Assembly (NCBI GenBank): GCA_900128395.1 | Contig: LT649329.1 | Span: 1-37,298 of the forward strand | Source: Stramenopiles sp. TOSAG23-2 | Taxonomy: Eukaryota; Sar | Reading direction: 5' to 3' | Length of the DNA stretch: 37,298 bases | Shown: piece by piece, positions 27,621-37,298 of the stretch | Layout of the letters: each line of letters opens with the position of its first letter | How positions within the stretch are numbered: position 1 is the stretch's first letter | Notes under the pieces: model-generated | Told to the model about the DNA's origin: nothing | What the model saw: the letters and a program-made list of their open reading frames with translations, nothing else | Databases searched by the model: none | Made by a program: the position numbers and the translations under genes

Positions 27621-30600
27621 TTAATGCCCTCTTACTCTTGCATCATGCAAAGCAATTTTTGCATCATGTAATTTGTTTTGAATCTTTTTGTATTCATCCA
27701 ACGTAGAATTGTATTCCCCTAATGCTTCTTCGTAACTTAAATTATTACTCGTATTACTAGATGAAGGCAAACCAAAATAACGTTGGTTTTTTTCAAAAGT
27801 TTCATTTCTCATCAATAATGAATGTGAACTTAATGAACTGTTTTGTCCCATTTCGCTATCATATAATGCAAAACCACCAGGGGCAACTAAACTATTTTTG
27901 CCAAGGTTTACATGTCCAGTTTTATAAAATCGGTCTTCATATAAGTGTGTTTGCAAAGTCCCACCAGTCACAACACTATTATCACCAATGTGAGTTAAAT
28001 CATGCTCCATGAACGTAGCACCAAACAAAAATACATTCTCCCCAATGTCTACACCAAACAATCTATAAATTATATTGATCACTGGCGTACCATCAAACAC
28101 TCTTACCGCACCGCGCATAAATATTTCCATTTCATAGGAAATATCACTACGCCATATAAAACAAGACCACATTGGAACTTGAATTGGGCGATATTTGCAA
28201 ACAACTAACCATTTTCCTAATGCGCAAACCAATACGATGACAATTGCATATGTCAATGAAATTAGCAACCACCAGGAAAATTTAATCCAAAATGACAAAT
28301 ACAATAAATTATCAGAGGTTTCAACATCAAATTGATTGTCGACATAATTGAAAATATACATGTAAAGCAACATGATGGCAAAAATCATTGTCATTTGAGT
28401 GATGATTTTGATCAAATTCATCACAAGTCTCAATATTCGCATATAAAATGGCGGATTAAATGTCAAATCAGTTTCAGTTGATTGCATCTCGTTTCTCCAA
28501 ACTTTCCTACTAGGAAGCTTAAAAGAGGGGCTACCTAAATATGTAGACCCTTGTTCCATGTTTTTTGGGCTGACACTCATTACACCTAACAATGTATTGC
28601 CTTTTATCATACTTCCTTGTGGAACTACACTCATATTGCCTAGAAACGTTTTTTCACCTAACGAGGAACGGCGTAAAAGCAATTGTCCATAATAAACGGG
28701 AGCAATTCCAAGTAATGCACCACCATTAATCATGCAATGTTTACCACAATGTACTAGTTCTGGTTTTGGACCCCAATTTGATACATCGATTTCACTTCCT
28801 TCACCTACATCCATACCCATACCATACCGTAATGTGAAACGCATAAATACGGTTTCTGTTAGGCCTCTTGATGGCCCTGTCATCAACATGCGAATTGCGT
28901 ATTGTGCTACAAACCTACGTAAATATTCAAAGGAATCTAATGTGACTAGTCCTTCATATTGTGAATTTCCACTTACCACACGTTTTACAAGACATAGAAA
29001 AAAAACGGTAAGAAATTGTTGAATAAGCGCACACAACGGGACCCATTTAAACAATGGTAAACAATCAAAGTTCAATAATGCTGTTTGGAAACTTGGAACC
29101 GTGTAATAAAGCAATCCAACCGGTGCAATGAAAGCTATGCTAAATAACATCATTTGGATTGCTAAAATAAATAATATACCAATTTGAACAAAAAATGAAC
29201 CGCAGGTAGACTGTTGTTGTGAGTTTGATTTCAAGTTCATTAATTGTCGTTTTAAAGGACTTGTCGTCGATGAGTTATTTTTTATCATCTTTCCTGGTGC
29301 ACCTTGAATTTCAGTGTTTTTTTCATAATTTGAAAATTTCGCCGTAATTGTTAATGGGTGGACAATCGTATCATCCCCAACAATACTTCCTAATGCAATT
29401 GTCGATCTTTCTCCAACATAGACATTATTGCCTATTTTAATTTTTCGTAACTTTAAAATATGTTTTTCTACTACCCATGTTTGTATGACAGCATCAGGTT
29501 GCAATGTAACGTTATTTCCAATTTCAACTAAATCAGTTTCAAAAAATGGCGTACATGCAAGGTATACATTTTCCCCAATTTTTGAACCTAATAATCGCGA
29601 TGAAAGAACAGCTAGAGAATGACCAGGCAAAAATAATGGATTTATTACCATTCTATGAAGCAACCACCATTTAAAATAATTCAGGCTGTAAAGCGGGTAA
29701 TCCGCCTCCTTAATACGCCCAATAAAAAACCACTTTATAAAAACTGCTTGTAAAAACAAAATAGGCGGGATAACCACTGGAACGCAAATGAGTTGAACGA
29801 AATATACCCAAGTTGGTACATTGTTCAAGACAAATTGCTGCACTAGCATTACTAGGTTCAATAACAAAGCAAACCATATATATACCATCATTTGTAAAAA
29901 TACTACCAAAAACTTTCGTCGCTTGTTGTAAAATGAATCCAATTCTGTAGTTCTTAATAATGGAATAGTGTTGACATCAGCACCTATATCAAATCCTTTT
30001 ATTCCTATTTTTGTTTCAACTATGCATGAATCGATATATGCTGATAAAGCACGCGGTGAGGTATATTCATATACATCTTTCATTTTTAAAAAACTCCAGT
30101 TTTTTTCATTACGACATTTTGATATTAACAATGCCCCAGATACTGAATTGAATCCATAGTCAAAAATATTTTCTGCCATTGGTATTTTAATTTGCAAAAT
30201 GTTTAATAATATGTTGGCAATGTAATGTTCCGTGCTTGTTTTTGGTTGACTGTCCTTACTTTCTCCTACACTATCATCCCCAAATGACAAACGTGGATCA
30301 ACCAATAGCTCAAGCGTACTCCAATAAGGTAATTTACCTCGTAGCACTTTCCCACTAATGTTGCTATGTGGAATTTCATCTACTGTGATTCTAACAAAAG
30401 CATTTGGTATCATGTATTTCGGCAAAACTGTTTTTAAATATCGCCTAGCATCTGTTGGATTGAAACTTGTTTCATCCGAAGTTACAATAAATGCCACAAG
30501 CTCCTGCGCATTTGATACTGGGTTTTTTTGAACAGCTACAACAACAGATTTGCAACCTTCGACTCCACTTATATGCGTTTCAATATCTTCTAATTCTACA

Positions 30601-32279
30601 CGATAACCTCTAATTTTCACTTGGCTATCTGCACGACCGATGAAAACAACAGAGCCATCTTTGTCTTCACGAACAAGATCCCCCGTCTTATATATACGAG
30701 CTCCATCTACAAAAACAAATTTCGAAGCAGTTTTCACAGGGGCATTCAAATATCCTAATGTAACACCTTTTCCACCGATACAAAGTTCACCTTCTTCGCC
30801 ATTTTTCACTACTTTCATAGTTTCATCACGAATCGAGACGGTGTAACCCGGTAATCCATTTCCAATGCTTACAGGTTTTCCAGCAAATAATTCAGCATAA
30901 GTAGCGGAGACAGTAGTTTCAGTTGGACCATACATATTGAAAAATCTTCTACCAGGTTGCCATTTTTCAACAACAGGTGCTGTACATTGCTCCCCGCCGA
31001 CAATAACGATTCGTAACAATGGCAGATCATATCCAGTACCCATAATTGTTAAATTAGTGGGAGTAGTATCTAAAATTGTAATGCCGAGTTCATTGATTGT
31101 TAACTTTAAATCTGCCCCAGATTGCATCATTTCTGGTGTACCAACGACAAGTGTTGCGCCTCCACTAAATGCCATCCAAATTTCGCCATAAGATGCATCA
31201 AACGCAGTGCTGTAACCTTGAAAAATACGATCATTTGAATTGCTTGAAAAAAGTTGCTTCAACACGTTAATGTAATGGCTTGCATTTCTGACCGATACCA
31301 TGACTCCTTTCGGGATACCAGTAGTTCCACTAGTATAAATAATATACGCTATTTTTGGATTTATCGTAAAATTTGCATCAATATAGTTAAGCTTCGTCAT
31401 TTTGTTCCCTCCTTTATTACTATTGATTTTTTTTTTATTGGTATTGATATTACTACCAATTGAAGAGTGGATAATGTTAGTATCTTGTAATACTACATGT
31501 CCTAATGAAGTTTTGATTTTTTCCATCATTGCATAATCACTTGAAGTTAGTGATTTCTCATTATTATTATCTTTACTAGCACCATTATTTTTATTTCCAT
31601 TATTATTATTATTTGATTCTTTTTTTTCTCCTCCATCATGTTTCAATAAAGAAAACAGCCCTTCCGTTTCTCGTATAATAACTGCAGCACCAGAGTTTTG
31701 CAGTGTAAATAATACACGTGTTTGCGGAAAGCCCGTATCTATCGGTACGTATGAACATTGCGCCTTTAAAATTCCTAACATTGAAATGTAAACGTTGACT
31801 CCGCGTTTTACAAATATTGCTACTACGCTCCCTTTGACAATATCCATCGACTGTAAGGTCTCTGCTATTTTATTTGCCTTGTTTAATATCATTTCATACT
31901 GGTAAACAACACCATTTTCCTCAACAGCTGAAAGTTTTGGGTTCTTTTTGCAAACACTTTCAAACACTTCATGTGGCTTCACAAAAGCCTCTTTTTTTGC
32001 TTCTTCAACTTCATTATTATGTTCATCGTAAGTGAAGCTTGCTCTTAACGTTCGAAATGGGGAAGGATTGGGCCACAGCCGCGAATTTGGTGACATCACA
32101 GCATTTTGAGCTTTAGCAAGTGAACCTGCAGACACAGACCGACCAATTTCACCTAATGTTCTTTCTTTGTTTTCATCAAATGATGTTGAATATTGATATT
32201 GTGAACTAACATTGTTTACATTCAACAATGGCGTCTTAATTGATGGGTCGCTACCGACTTTCTTATGCCGGCTAAACAT
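27621..32279 (-). CDS. Membrane-bound single-module NRPS-like enzyme, Pls (epsilon-poly-lysine synthetase) architecture
   Basis: 1552 residues from ATG 32279; the longer frame starts at TTG. Adenylation domain ~100-650: TSGTTGIPKG (316-325), FDASYGEIW (D361), NMYGPTETT (449 onward), GYRVELEDIE and K644 in SGKVLRGKL. An Asn-rich insert lies at ~220-300. A carrier domain follows with the phosphopantetheine serine S712 in DYGFNSVSG. Then come six hydrophobic segments in three pairs (about 790-852, 1027-1098, 1277-1358), each pair followed by a hexapeptide-repeat left-handed beta-helix-like soluble domain (about 893-1003, 1150-1253, 1387-1510). A-T, six membrane segments and three tandem C-terminal domains is the layout of Streptomyces Pls, which polymerises L-lysine through its side-chain amine. 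There is no condensation or thioesterase domain. Length exceeds Pls (about 1300). The product is inferred, not shown. Confidence 0.9.
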   Translation of the reverse strand: MFSRHKKVGSDPSIKTPLLNVNNVSSQYQYSTSFDENKERTLGEIGRSVSAGSLAKAQNAVMSPNSRLWPNPSPFRTLRASFTYDEHNNEVEEAKKEAFVKPHEVFESVCKKNPKLSAVEENGVVYQYEMILNKANKIAETLQSMDIVKGSVVAIFVKRGVNVYISMLGILKAQCSYVPIDTGFPQTRVLFTLQNSGAAVIIRETEGLFSLLKHDGGEKKESNNNNNGNKNNGASKDNNNEKSLTSSDYAMMEKIKTSLGHVVLQDTNIIHSSIGSNINTNKKKINSNKGGNKMTKLNYIDANFTINPKIAYIIYTSGTTGIPKGVMVSVRNASHYINVLKQLFSSNSNDRIFQGYSTAFDASYGEIWMAFSGGATLVVGTPEMMQSGADLKLTINELGITILDTTPTNLTIMGTGYDLPLLRIVIVGGEQCTAPVVEKWQPGRRFFNMYGPTETTVSATYAELFAGKPVSIGNGLPGYTVSIRDETMKVVKNGEEGELCIGGKGVTLGYLNAPVKTASKFVFVDGARIYKTGDLVREDKDGSVVFIGRADSQVKIRGYRVELEDIETHISGVEGCKSVVVAVQKNPVSNAQELVAFIVTSDETSFNPTDARRYLKTVLPKYMIPNAFVRITVDEIPHSNISGKVLRGKLPYWSTLELLVDPRLSFGDDSVGESKDSQPKTSTEHYIANILLNILQIKIPMAENIFDYGFNSVSGALLISKCRNEKNWSFLKMKDVYEYTSPRALSAYIDSCIVETKIGIKGFDIGADVNTIPLLRTTELDSFYNKRRKFLVVFLQMMVYIWFALLLNLVMLVQQFVLNNVPTWVYFVQLICVPVVIPPILFLQAVFIKWFFIGRIKEADYPLYSLNYFKWWLLHRMVINPLFLPGHSLAVLSSRLLGSKIGENVYLACTPFFETDLVEIGNNVTLQPDAVIQTWVVEKHILKLRKIKIGNNVYVGERSTIALGSIVGDDTIVHPLTITAKFSNYEKNTEIQGAPGKMIKNNSSTTSPLKRQLMNLKSNSQQQSTCGSFFVQIGILFILAIQMMLFSIAFIAPVGLLYYTVPSFQTALLNFDCLPLFKWVPLCALIQQFLTVFFLCLVKRVVSGNSQYEGLVTLDSFEYLRRFVAQYAIRMLMTGPSRGLTETVFMRFTLRYGMGMDVGEGSEIDVSNWGPKPELVHCGKHCMINGGALLGIAPVYYGQLLLRRSSLGEKTFLGNMSVVPQGSMIKGNTLLGVMSVSPKNMEQGSTYLGSPSFKLPSRKVWRNEMQSTETDLTFNPPFYMRILRLVMNLIKIITQMTMIFAIMLLYMYIFNYVDNQFDVETSDNLLYLSFWIKFSWWLLISLTYAIVIVLVCALGKWLVVCKYRPIQVPMWSCFIWRSDISYEMEIFMRGAVRVFDGTPVINIIYRLFGVDIGENVFLFGATFMEHDLTHIGDNSVVTGGTLQTHLYEDRFYKTGHVNLGKNSLVAPGGFALYDSEMGQNSSLSSHSLLMRNETFEKNQRYFGLPSSSNTSNNLSYEEALGEYNSTLDEYKKIQNKLHDAKIALHDARVRGH

Positions 32280-32846
32280 TCTTATCGCTGATATTGTCAA
32301 TTCTTTTTTATAACTTGTTGAATTATGTTCTTTCTTCTTATATCTTTCTTCTTATACGTGTATTTCTAATTTTTATTATATCGAGAAAAGATTCTCATTA
32401 TTATTTTTCTTAGGTGCTTAGGTTAGTTATTAATATTATATGGGTTTTGCCAGGATTACCTGGATTTTTTTGTTGATGTATGAGGAGATATTTCGCAAAT
32501 TTGTGGATAATATGCAGTGCATATCTATTAGAATCTATGAAAACGAAATTAAAGAATATGGCCAATAATACGCACACTATAACACGGCTCAAGTGCTACT
32601 CAGTACTATAGTGTTTTGCTCCTATTAATATTATATTAAAAAAAGCTTTTAAAGGAAATGATTTTAATCTTTGTGTGGTAAAAATGGCATTTCTTGTTTT
32701 TTGTACAGATGATAAAGAAAAAAATTCGAATAAAAAAATCTAGACGACTACATATACGCGGTTTTATCTTCGTTCTCTCTCCCTTTCTCACTCACTCACT
32801 CACTCACTCACTCCCACTACACACAAAATTCTCTCTCTCTCAAAAT
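32280..32846. other. Intergenic region between two minus-strand genes
   Basis: 567 bp carrying the NRPS-like gene's promoter side and the 3' end of the large helical-repeat gene. It contains a CTCA microsatellite and a nearby CT run; otherwise AT-rich. The short minus-strand frame at 32410-32592 has only a TTG start and is rejected. No RNA gene is seen. Confidence 0.5.
32787..32813 (+). repeat. (CTCA)n microsatellite
   Basis: Six tandem CTCA units plus a partial unit, about 35 bases past the stop of the large minus-strand gene, followed by a CT run at about 32831-32840. Confidence 0.93.
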
Positions 32847-35800
32847 TTAATACGGCAAATTTAACACTACAACATTCACATCATGTTCTTCTCTTAATAA
32901 ACGCGTAGTTGATAAAATAATACTACGTATCGTTCTCCATTCTTCTGGTAAATTAAATTCAGCATCTTGCTTATTTAGTGGACCTTCTTTATTACCCAAA
33001 TATGGTTTTGGTTCACCTTTACTATTTTGTTTTGGTTTCTTCATCGCATTTTTAAAAACAATAATATCACGTGCAGATGCTTTTTTTGCCCAATTGAACA
33101 CATTTGTAAAAGTTGTCAATGCAAGTCGAAAATTTACGGATGGAACAAATAAAATACATATATCAGGGCGAAAGCCGATAATATGAAATAATATTTCACT
33201 ACATTCTACCATATCAGCAAATGTTAAAACTAGGATGATAGGCTTTTTACCATTGTTATCACTAAAGTTTTCAAACCATGACAATGCAGCAGATGCACTT
33301 TTTATCCTATATTGAACATGAATAAAATGAAACAATTCTTTTATGCTCATACCGTTATTAAACATAGTATCTCGTGGATAATCCCCATGTTTTATCAATG
33401 GTGTTTGAAATGGGACGTTGTCACAATGGGCAGCGTAACGACGATTTATAAAATTATAAAAATATGTGGATGATGAAAAAAGTCTTTTTTCATGAAATTT
33501 TAAATGATCAACATCATCTGGGTTTGGATTCATAGGATGGTGGTGACCACCAGTTAATTCAGTAGCCCTGTGGTTGATTTCATATATAAGTCTACGAATC
33601 AAAATTTTTTTACGGACTTTTTCATTAGTTTGTTGCAGTACTGGACGCCTCGTTTTAAATGCAAGTGACAAAAATTGTGGTATTTTAATAGATTTTCCAT
33701 AATGTAAAGATTTCACTTTCATATCAACTTCTGCCAAAGGCTGGGAAGTATTAATCTTACTTTCATCCACCTCCTTATTTGCATTCTCTACAGCGTCACC
33801 ATCCCCTTTCTCCACTCCTTTCGCTTGCTGCTGCTGCTGTTGTTGTTGTTGTTGCTTTTTGCTGTTTTTACGCATTTTTTTCTTACTCCTATCAGGAACT
33901 CTTTTTCTATTTTCTATTTTGCATTTAAATGGAAAAATTAACGAATGTGATCGTGTCACATCACACATTTCTATTAATTGATCTTCGTATGGTAAAAACA
34001 TCAATAATGGGGACGATACAAATAAAAGCGGTGCTTCGTGTTTCCGCATGGACCGTAATTCATTCGGTACAACCACACGCCGGGTGAATAATGATGCAAA
34101 GAAACCTATTTGCCCATGTTCCGTTGGTATATCATCCTTGGTACTTCCTTTAATTGGTATTGCGTGTACTTTTTGGTATTCTTCAGCATTTTCAATAATA
34201 GTACTCGCTACCTTCTTAAAGTGCAAGCCGTCAACTGCATTTATTAAATTGATACGAGATGATATCGAATCATCGCGTTTTGTAACAACAGACATTCGTT
34301 TCTTCGATGCCTGGATACTATTATCACGTTGATGCACATCTGATTTTTTCCTTACCATATTCACAACTATTTTTTGCGTCTCTATAGGGAAACGGACATA
34401 ATTTATATTCTCATGTGGTACATCATTCATAAGTGAAATGACAAAGTCATTTTTTATGCCACCATCTTCTTCTTGTGGGCTTCCATCGTCTTTTACCGGC
34501 GATGCATTATAGATACTATCATCATTTTCAAACATATCCATATCTACTTGTACACTAATCTTTCGCTGCATTATACTCTCTTTTGGGGGGTCAACCTCGG
34601 TCAACATAGCAATTGAACGACATCCGCTTTGAGGAGAATAAATCATGATAAAATTTTCAACATTGATTACATATACAAGCCTTAATAAGTTTTCAATATC
34701 TACTATTCCATTGGCATCATCAACATTGCCATCGTAAATGTTACTCAATATTGCTTCAAAATTCATATCAACTGGATTTGGTTGGGGTTGCTCCCCACGT
34801 ATAGATGCTGTGCGCCTCCATTGCATTGTATGTGCCAAATCGAATAAATTTCGCTTTATTAACCCGTAAATTTCTTTTGGACTCTTCTTTTTACTATATC
34901 CTTCCGCTGATAGTTGTATTCTATATAAACAACTACTGCAAAATTCACATGTGACAATGTCACTATCATAGCCTGTAACGATGCTATCCCACTTCGTCCT
35001 GGCATCTTTCATGGTTTCTTTCACTACACGTGTGCTTTTTCCATTGTGTACTAATTTGTAATTGTAAGTAAAAAGTGGGGATAATATATAGCTGTTTTCT
35101 TGATTATCATCAAAAATTTCTACTTTATCATTATTTTTATTCTTGTTGGCATTACTACTACTTGTACTTGCGTTTGAAAATTGAGAACGTCGTAACATTT
35201 CCCGTTGACTTTGAATGTAAAGATCAAATATATAAATATATTTATTCACCTTTGTCCGCGGCAAGGCAAAATGCAACAGCATTGCTCGACTAAGTATGCC
35301 AAATAAGCGATTAGCTGTCTTAATATTTACCGTTCGTAGCAAAGGTACATTTGAGCCATCAACAAATAAATATACAAATAAATCAATCGCTTCGCTCCAA
35401 TGCATAACGCATCGTTTTAGATTTCCTTTTAAATAATTCAATTCTGCCATTAATAAACAACTATTTATATGATCAATTGGAATTCCCATTGTACGAGTGC
35501 GTGAATATGCAAATGTAGCAGGATGTTCCAAATCTGAAAATTTATATGCAATACGTCTATTTTGGACATCTCCATCAACTGTCTTCTCTAATAAACAAAT
35601 AGGAACTTTAGAATTGCTTCTTTTGTGAAGCGTATTATTGTTGTTCTTCTCATTGTCCTTAGTGCTATTGTTGTTACAGCCTGAAAATAAAATATCAACC
35701 GGTGCTTCATGAAAATAATCTCTAATAAGCACATGGGTTTGTACACTAGCAATTTCCAAAGCCATTCTAGTGGCACCAACATGGTCGCCAATAGATGAAT

Positions 35801-37298
35801 AAATGTCAAATGCTTTTCTATAAGCTTTGACACAATGCTTAACACTGTCGCTAATATTATTCAAAACAATCTGTTCACGTTTATCTTCCTCTTTTGACAA
35901 TACTATATTCATAATTATAGGAAATTCAACGTTAACATTCCCAAGCCGCGTTGCATGTTCGTAGATATCCCCTTCGAATTCGTAATTTTTCGCTTGCTGT
36001 AATTTTGTATTATTGCCATGAGCTCGTTCTCGTTTATGCCATTGAATAAATACATTCAAAGCATTATCGACGCATTTCTTTTCTAATTCATATTTAGCTT
36101 TAAGCCATTCATATACAGGGGGATCCAGAGGTTCAAATAAATTACGGAAAAACGAATTAATTAAACGGCCAGCACTACCAAAACCTTTGCGATTTTTTTT
36201 CTTTTTCATTGAAACCTCATTCATGTTTTTCTCTAAATCACTTTTATGGAGAAACTCTTTCTTCACCTTTTCTTCCAATTTTGTTTCCATATATTTTATA
36301 CGATTTAAAATTATTAATGCGCGACTTGGTGCACCTGCTTGTAAAAATGTTTCAGCTAACCATAAATGTACCACCTGCAATTTTCCATCTACATTATCAA
36401 TATCTTCAACATCATCGATTTCAATGGATTGTGCTAAACGTAATAATATGGTAGATGCATATCCTGGCCAACCAGCATTCAAACAAAATCGTGCTAAAGT
36501 AATCTCTAACGATTGTACACTTTCTAGCAAATTTTTTCGGTCCATTTGCCTCATTAAATTATCTTTTGTAATGCCTTTTTCTATATCTCGTTTTAAACGT
36601 TTATATTTAAAACGCATGTACTTTATCCATGTTTTCAATTCATTTTTGCCTTTTGAAAATTCACCTTGACAACATCTTATTTTAGCAATTGCTTCTACCA
36701 TATACATATATTCATTTTTATTTTCAAAATATTTACATTGTTGAAATATGTCCAGGTGATATTTTGCAGCACGTGTGTAATCAGCCATTTCGTAACATTT
36801 TACGGCTAAATCTCGTAACGCTTTTTTATATTCCCTTTTATTATTTCCATTATCACTTTCGGTATTATTATTTTCACTACTCAATTCAATTTGTTCAAGA
36901 ACAGACGTTGATTGAAAAATGTCTTCTACTTTAAAATCAGTTCCATGTTTTGGCTGTAATGTTTCTACTTTTAATATTAAATCGCGTATCTCCTCTGGGA
37001 GTTCTTCCATCAATATTTCCCCAGGGGCTATAATACGTTTTGTTGAAGCACGCTTGCTTTCGCCTTCCTTAATAGCGGACAGTAAAAAATTAGAAGCTTG
37101 CATATTTTCATCATGCTCGTCATCATCCTCAGCGGAAAATACAGCCCTCAATTTTAGAAATTGATTAGAAACTGTAGAAGAGCTCCCGTCATCATCTTTT
37201 ACCGTTGTTACACTGGGAGTTTTATTGTCACTTGCTAGACTGTTAGTGTTATCATTATCGATCATAGTATCCCAGTCTTCTTCCTCCTCTGAGTCTAA
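32847..37298 (-). CDS. Very large helical-repeat (TPR-like) protein with possible degenerate CHAT-like region; 5' end beyond window
   Basis: At least 1483 residues. The first ATG in the window is at 37265, but the frame stays open to the right edge with the acidic stretch LDSEEEEDWDT directly before that Met, so the real start is probably outside the window. Numbering below is from that Met. Residues ~145-330 and ~385-520 are paired helices of TPR type (for example AVKCYEMADYTRAAKYHLDI; AETFLQAGAPSRALIILNRI). A basic linker with a polyglutamine run follows at ~1130-1150. At ~1075-1110, PLLFVSSPLLMFLPYEDQL then RSHSLIF resembles the start of CHAT protease-like domains, but no clear His-Cys dyad is seen. 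The C-terminal ~230 residues look like a folded alpha/beta region. I do not recognise the family. A scaffold role is an inference. Confidence 0.85.
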   Translation of the reverse strand, partial: LDSEEEEDWDTMIDNDNTNSLASDNKTPSVTTVKDDDGSSSTVSNQFLKLRAVFSAEDDDEHDENMQASNFLLSAIKEGESKRASTKRIIAPGEILMEELPEEIRDLILKVETLQPKHGTDFKVEDIFQSTSVLEQIELSSENNNTESDNGNNKREYKKALRDLAVKCYEMADYTRAAKYHLDIFQQCKYFENKNEYMYMVEAIAKIRCCQGEFSKGKNELKTWIKYMRFKYKRLKRDIEKGITKDNLMRQMDRKNLLESVQSLEITLARFCLNAGWPGYASTILLRLAQSIEIDDVEDIDNVDGKLQVVHLWLAETFLQAGAPSRALIILNRIKYMETKLEEKVKKEFLHKSDLEKNMNEVSMKKKKNRKGFGSAGRLINSFFRNLFEPLDPPVYEWLKAKYELEKKCVDNALNVFIQWHKRERAHGNNTKLQQAKNYEFEGDIYEHATRLGNVNVEFPIIMNIVLSKEEDKREQIVLNNISDSVKHCVKAYRKAFDIYSSIGDHVGATRMALEIASVQTHVLIRDYFHEAPVDILFSGCNNNSTKDNEKNNNNTLHKRSNSKVPICLLEKTVDGDVQNRRIAYKFSDLEHPATFAYSRTRTMGIPIDHINSCLLMAELNYLKGNLKRCVMHWSEAIDLFVYLFVDGSNVPLLRTVNIKTANRLFGILSRAMLLHFALPRTKVNKYIYIFDLYIQSQREMLRRSQFSNASTSSSNANKNKNNDKVEIFDDNQENSYILSPLFTYNYKLVHNGKSTRVVKETMKDARTKWDSIVTGYDSDIVTCEFCSSCLYRIQLSAEGYSKKKSPKEIYGLIKRNLFDLAHTMQWRRTASIRGEQPQPNPVDMNFEAILSNIYDGNVDDANGIVDIENLLRLVYVINVENFIMIYSPQSGCRSIAMLTEVDPPKESIMQRKISVQVDMDMFENDDSIYNASPVKDDGSPQEEDGGIKNDFVISLMNDVPHENINYVRFPIETQKIVVNMVRKKSDVHQRDNSIQASKKRMSVVTKRDDSISSRINLINAVDGLHFKKVASTIIENAEEYQKVHAIPIKGSTKDDIPTEHGQIGFFASLFTRRVVVPNELRSMRKHEAPLLFVSSPLLMFLPYEDQLIEMCDVTRSHSLIFPFKCKIENRKRVPDRSKKKMRKNSKKQQQQQQQQQQAKGVEKGDGDAVENANKEVDESKINTSQPLAEVDMKVKSLHYGKSIKIPQFLSLAFKTRRPVLQQTNEKVRKKILIRRLIYEINHRATELTGGHHHPMNPNPDDVDHLKFHEKRLFSSSTYFYNFINRRYAAHCDNVPFQTPLIKHGDYPRDTMFNNGMSIKELFHFIHVQYRIKSASAALSWFENFSDNNGKKPIILVLTFADMVECSEILFHIIGFRPDICILFVPSVNFRLALTTFTNVFNWAKKASARDIIVFKNAMKKPKQNSKGEPKPYLGNKEGPLNKQDAEFNLPEEWRTIRSIILSTTRLLREEHDVNVVVLNLPY

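Noticed and set aside
32410-32592. Short minus-strand frame with signal-peptide-like start
   Set aside because: Only a TTG start; no support beyond hydrophobicity caused by T-rich codons.

Overview
The window is nuclear DNA from an AT-rich, intron-poor single-celled eukaryote. The signs are mitochondrially targeted CoQ and tRNA-synthetase proteins, an exosome subunit, a Sec1/Munc18 protein, EF-hands and secretory signal peptides, with genes packed on both strands. Asn/Gln-rich low-complexity inserts are frequent and intergenic DNA is full of A/T tracts and microsatellites. Roughly four fifths of the window is coding, and no long gene needs an intron. The lineage cannot be fixed from sequence alone; a heterotrophic protist, perhaps a stramenopile-type flagellate, is only a guess. 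A short N-run at 23010-23038 marks an assembly gap.

Layout. 16-3951 (+): membrane protein with a GRF-type zinc finger and long amphipathic helices. 4531-7749 (+): coiled-coil EF-hand protein. 8437-10191 (+): predicted N-myristoylated protein with four repeated PH/FERM-C-like domains. 10492-11218 (-): ankyrin plus coiled-coil gene split by a frameshift. 11947-12816 (-): RRP41-like exosome subunit. 13587-14681 (+): secreted, sequon-rich helical protein. 14969-16042 (-): COQ3 methyltransferase. 16401-18239 (+): prolyl-tRNA synthetase, probably mitochondrial. 18240-19826: gene-free repeat region with two tandem pairs of a 98-bp hairpin element in inverted orientation. 19827-22025 (-): Sec1/Munc18 protein with a predicted lipid-anchored N-terminus. 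23106-27503 (+): signal peptide, TPRs, O-GlcNAc-transferase-type GT41 domain and a GT4-like second glycosyltransferase in one chain. 27621-32279 (-): single-module NRPS-like enzyme with the architecture of epsilon-poly-lysine synthetase. 32847 to the right edge (-): very large helical-repeat protein, incomplete at its 5' end.

The genes do not form an operon or one pathway. They are mostly housekeeping genes (RNA decay, CoQ, mitochondrial translation, vesicle fusion) mixed with large multidomain proteins. The strongest candidates for undescribed biology are the double glycosyltransferase, the membrane-bound Pls-like synthetase whose hand-derived specificity pocket points to a basic amino acid, and the 98-bp palindromic element family.
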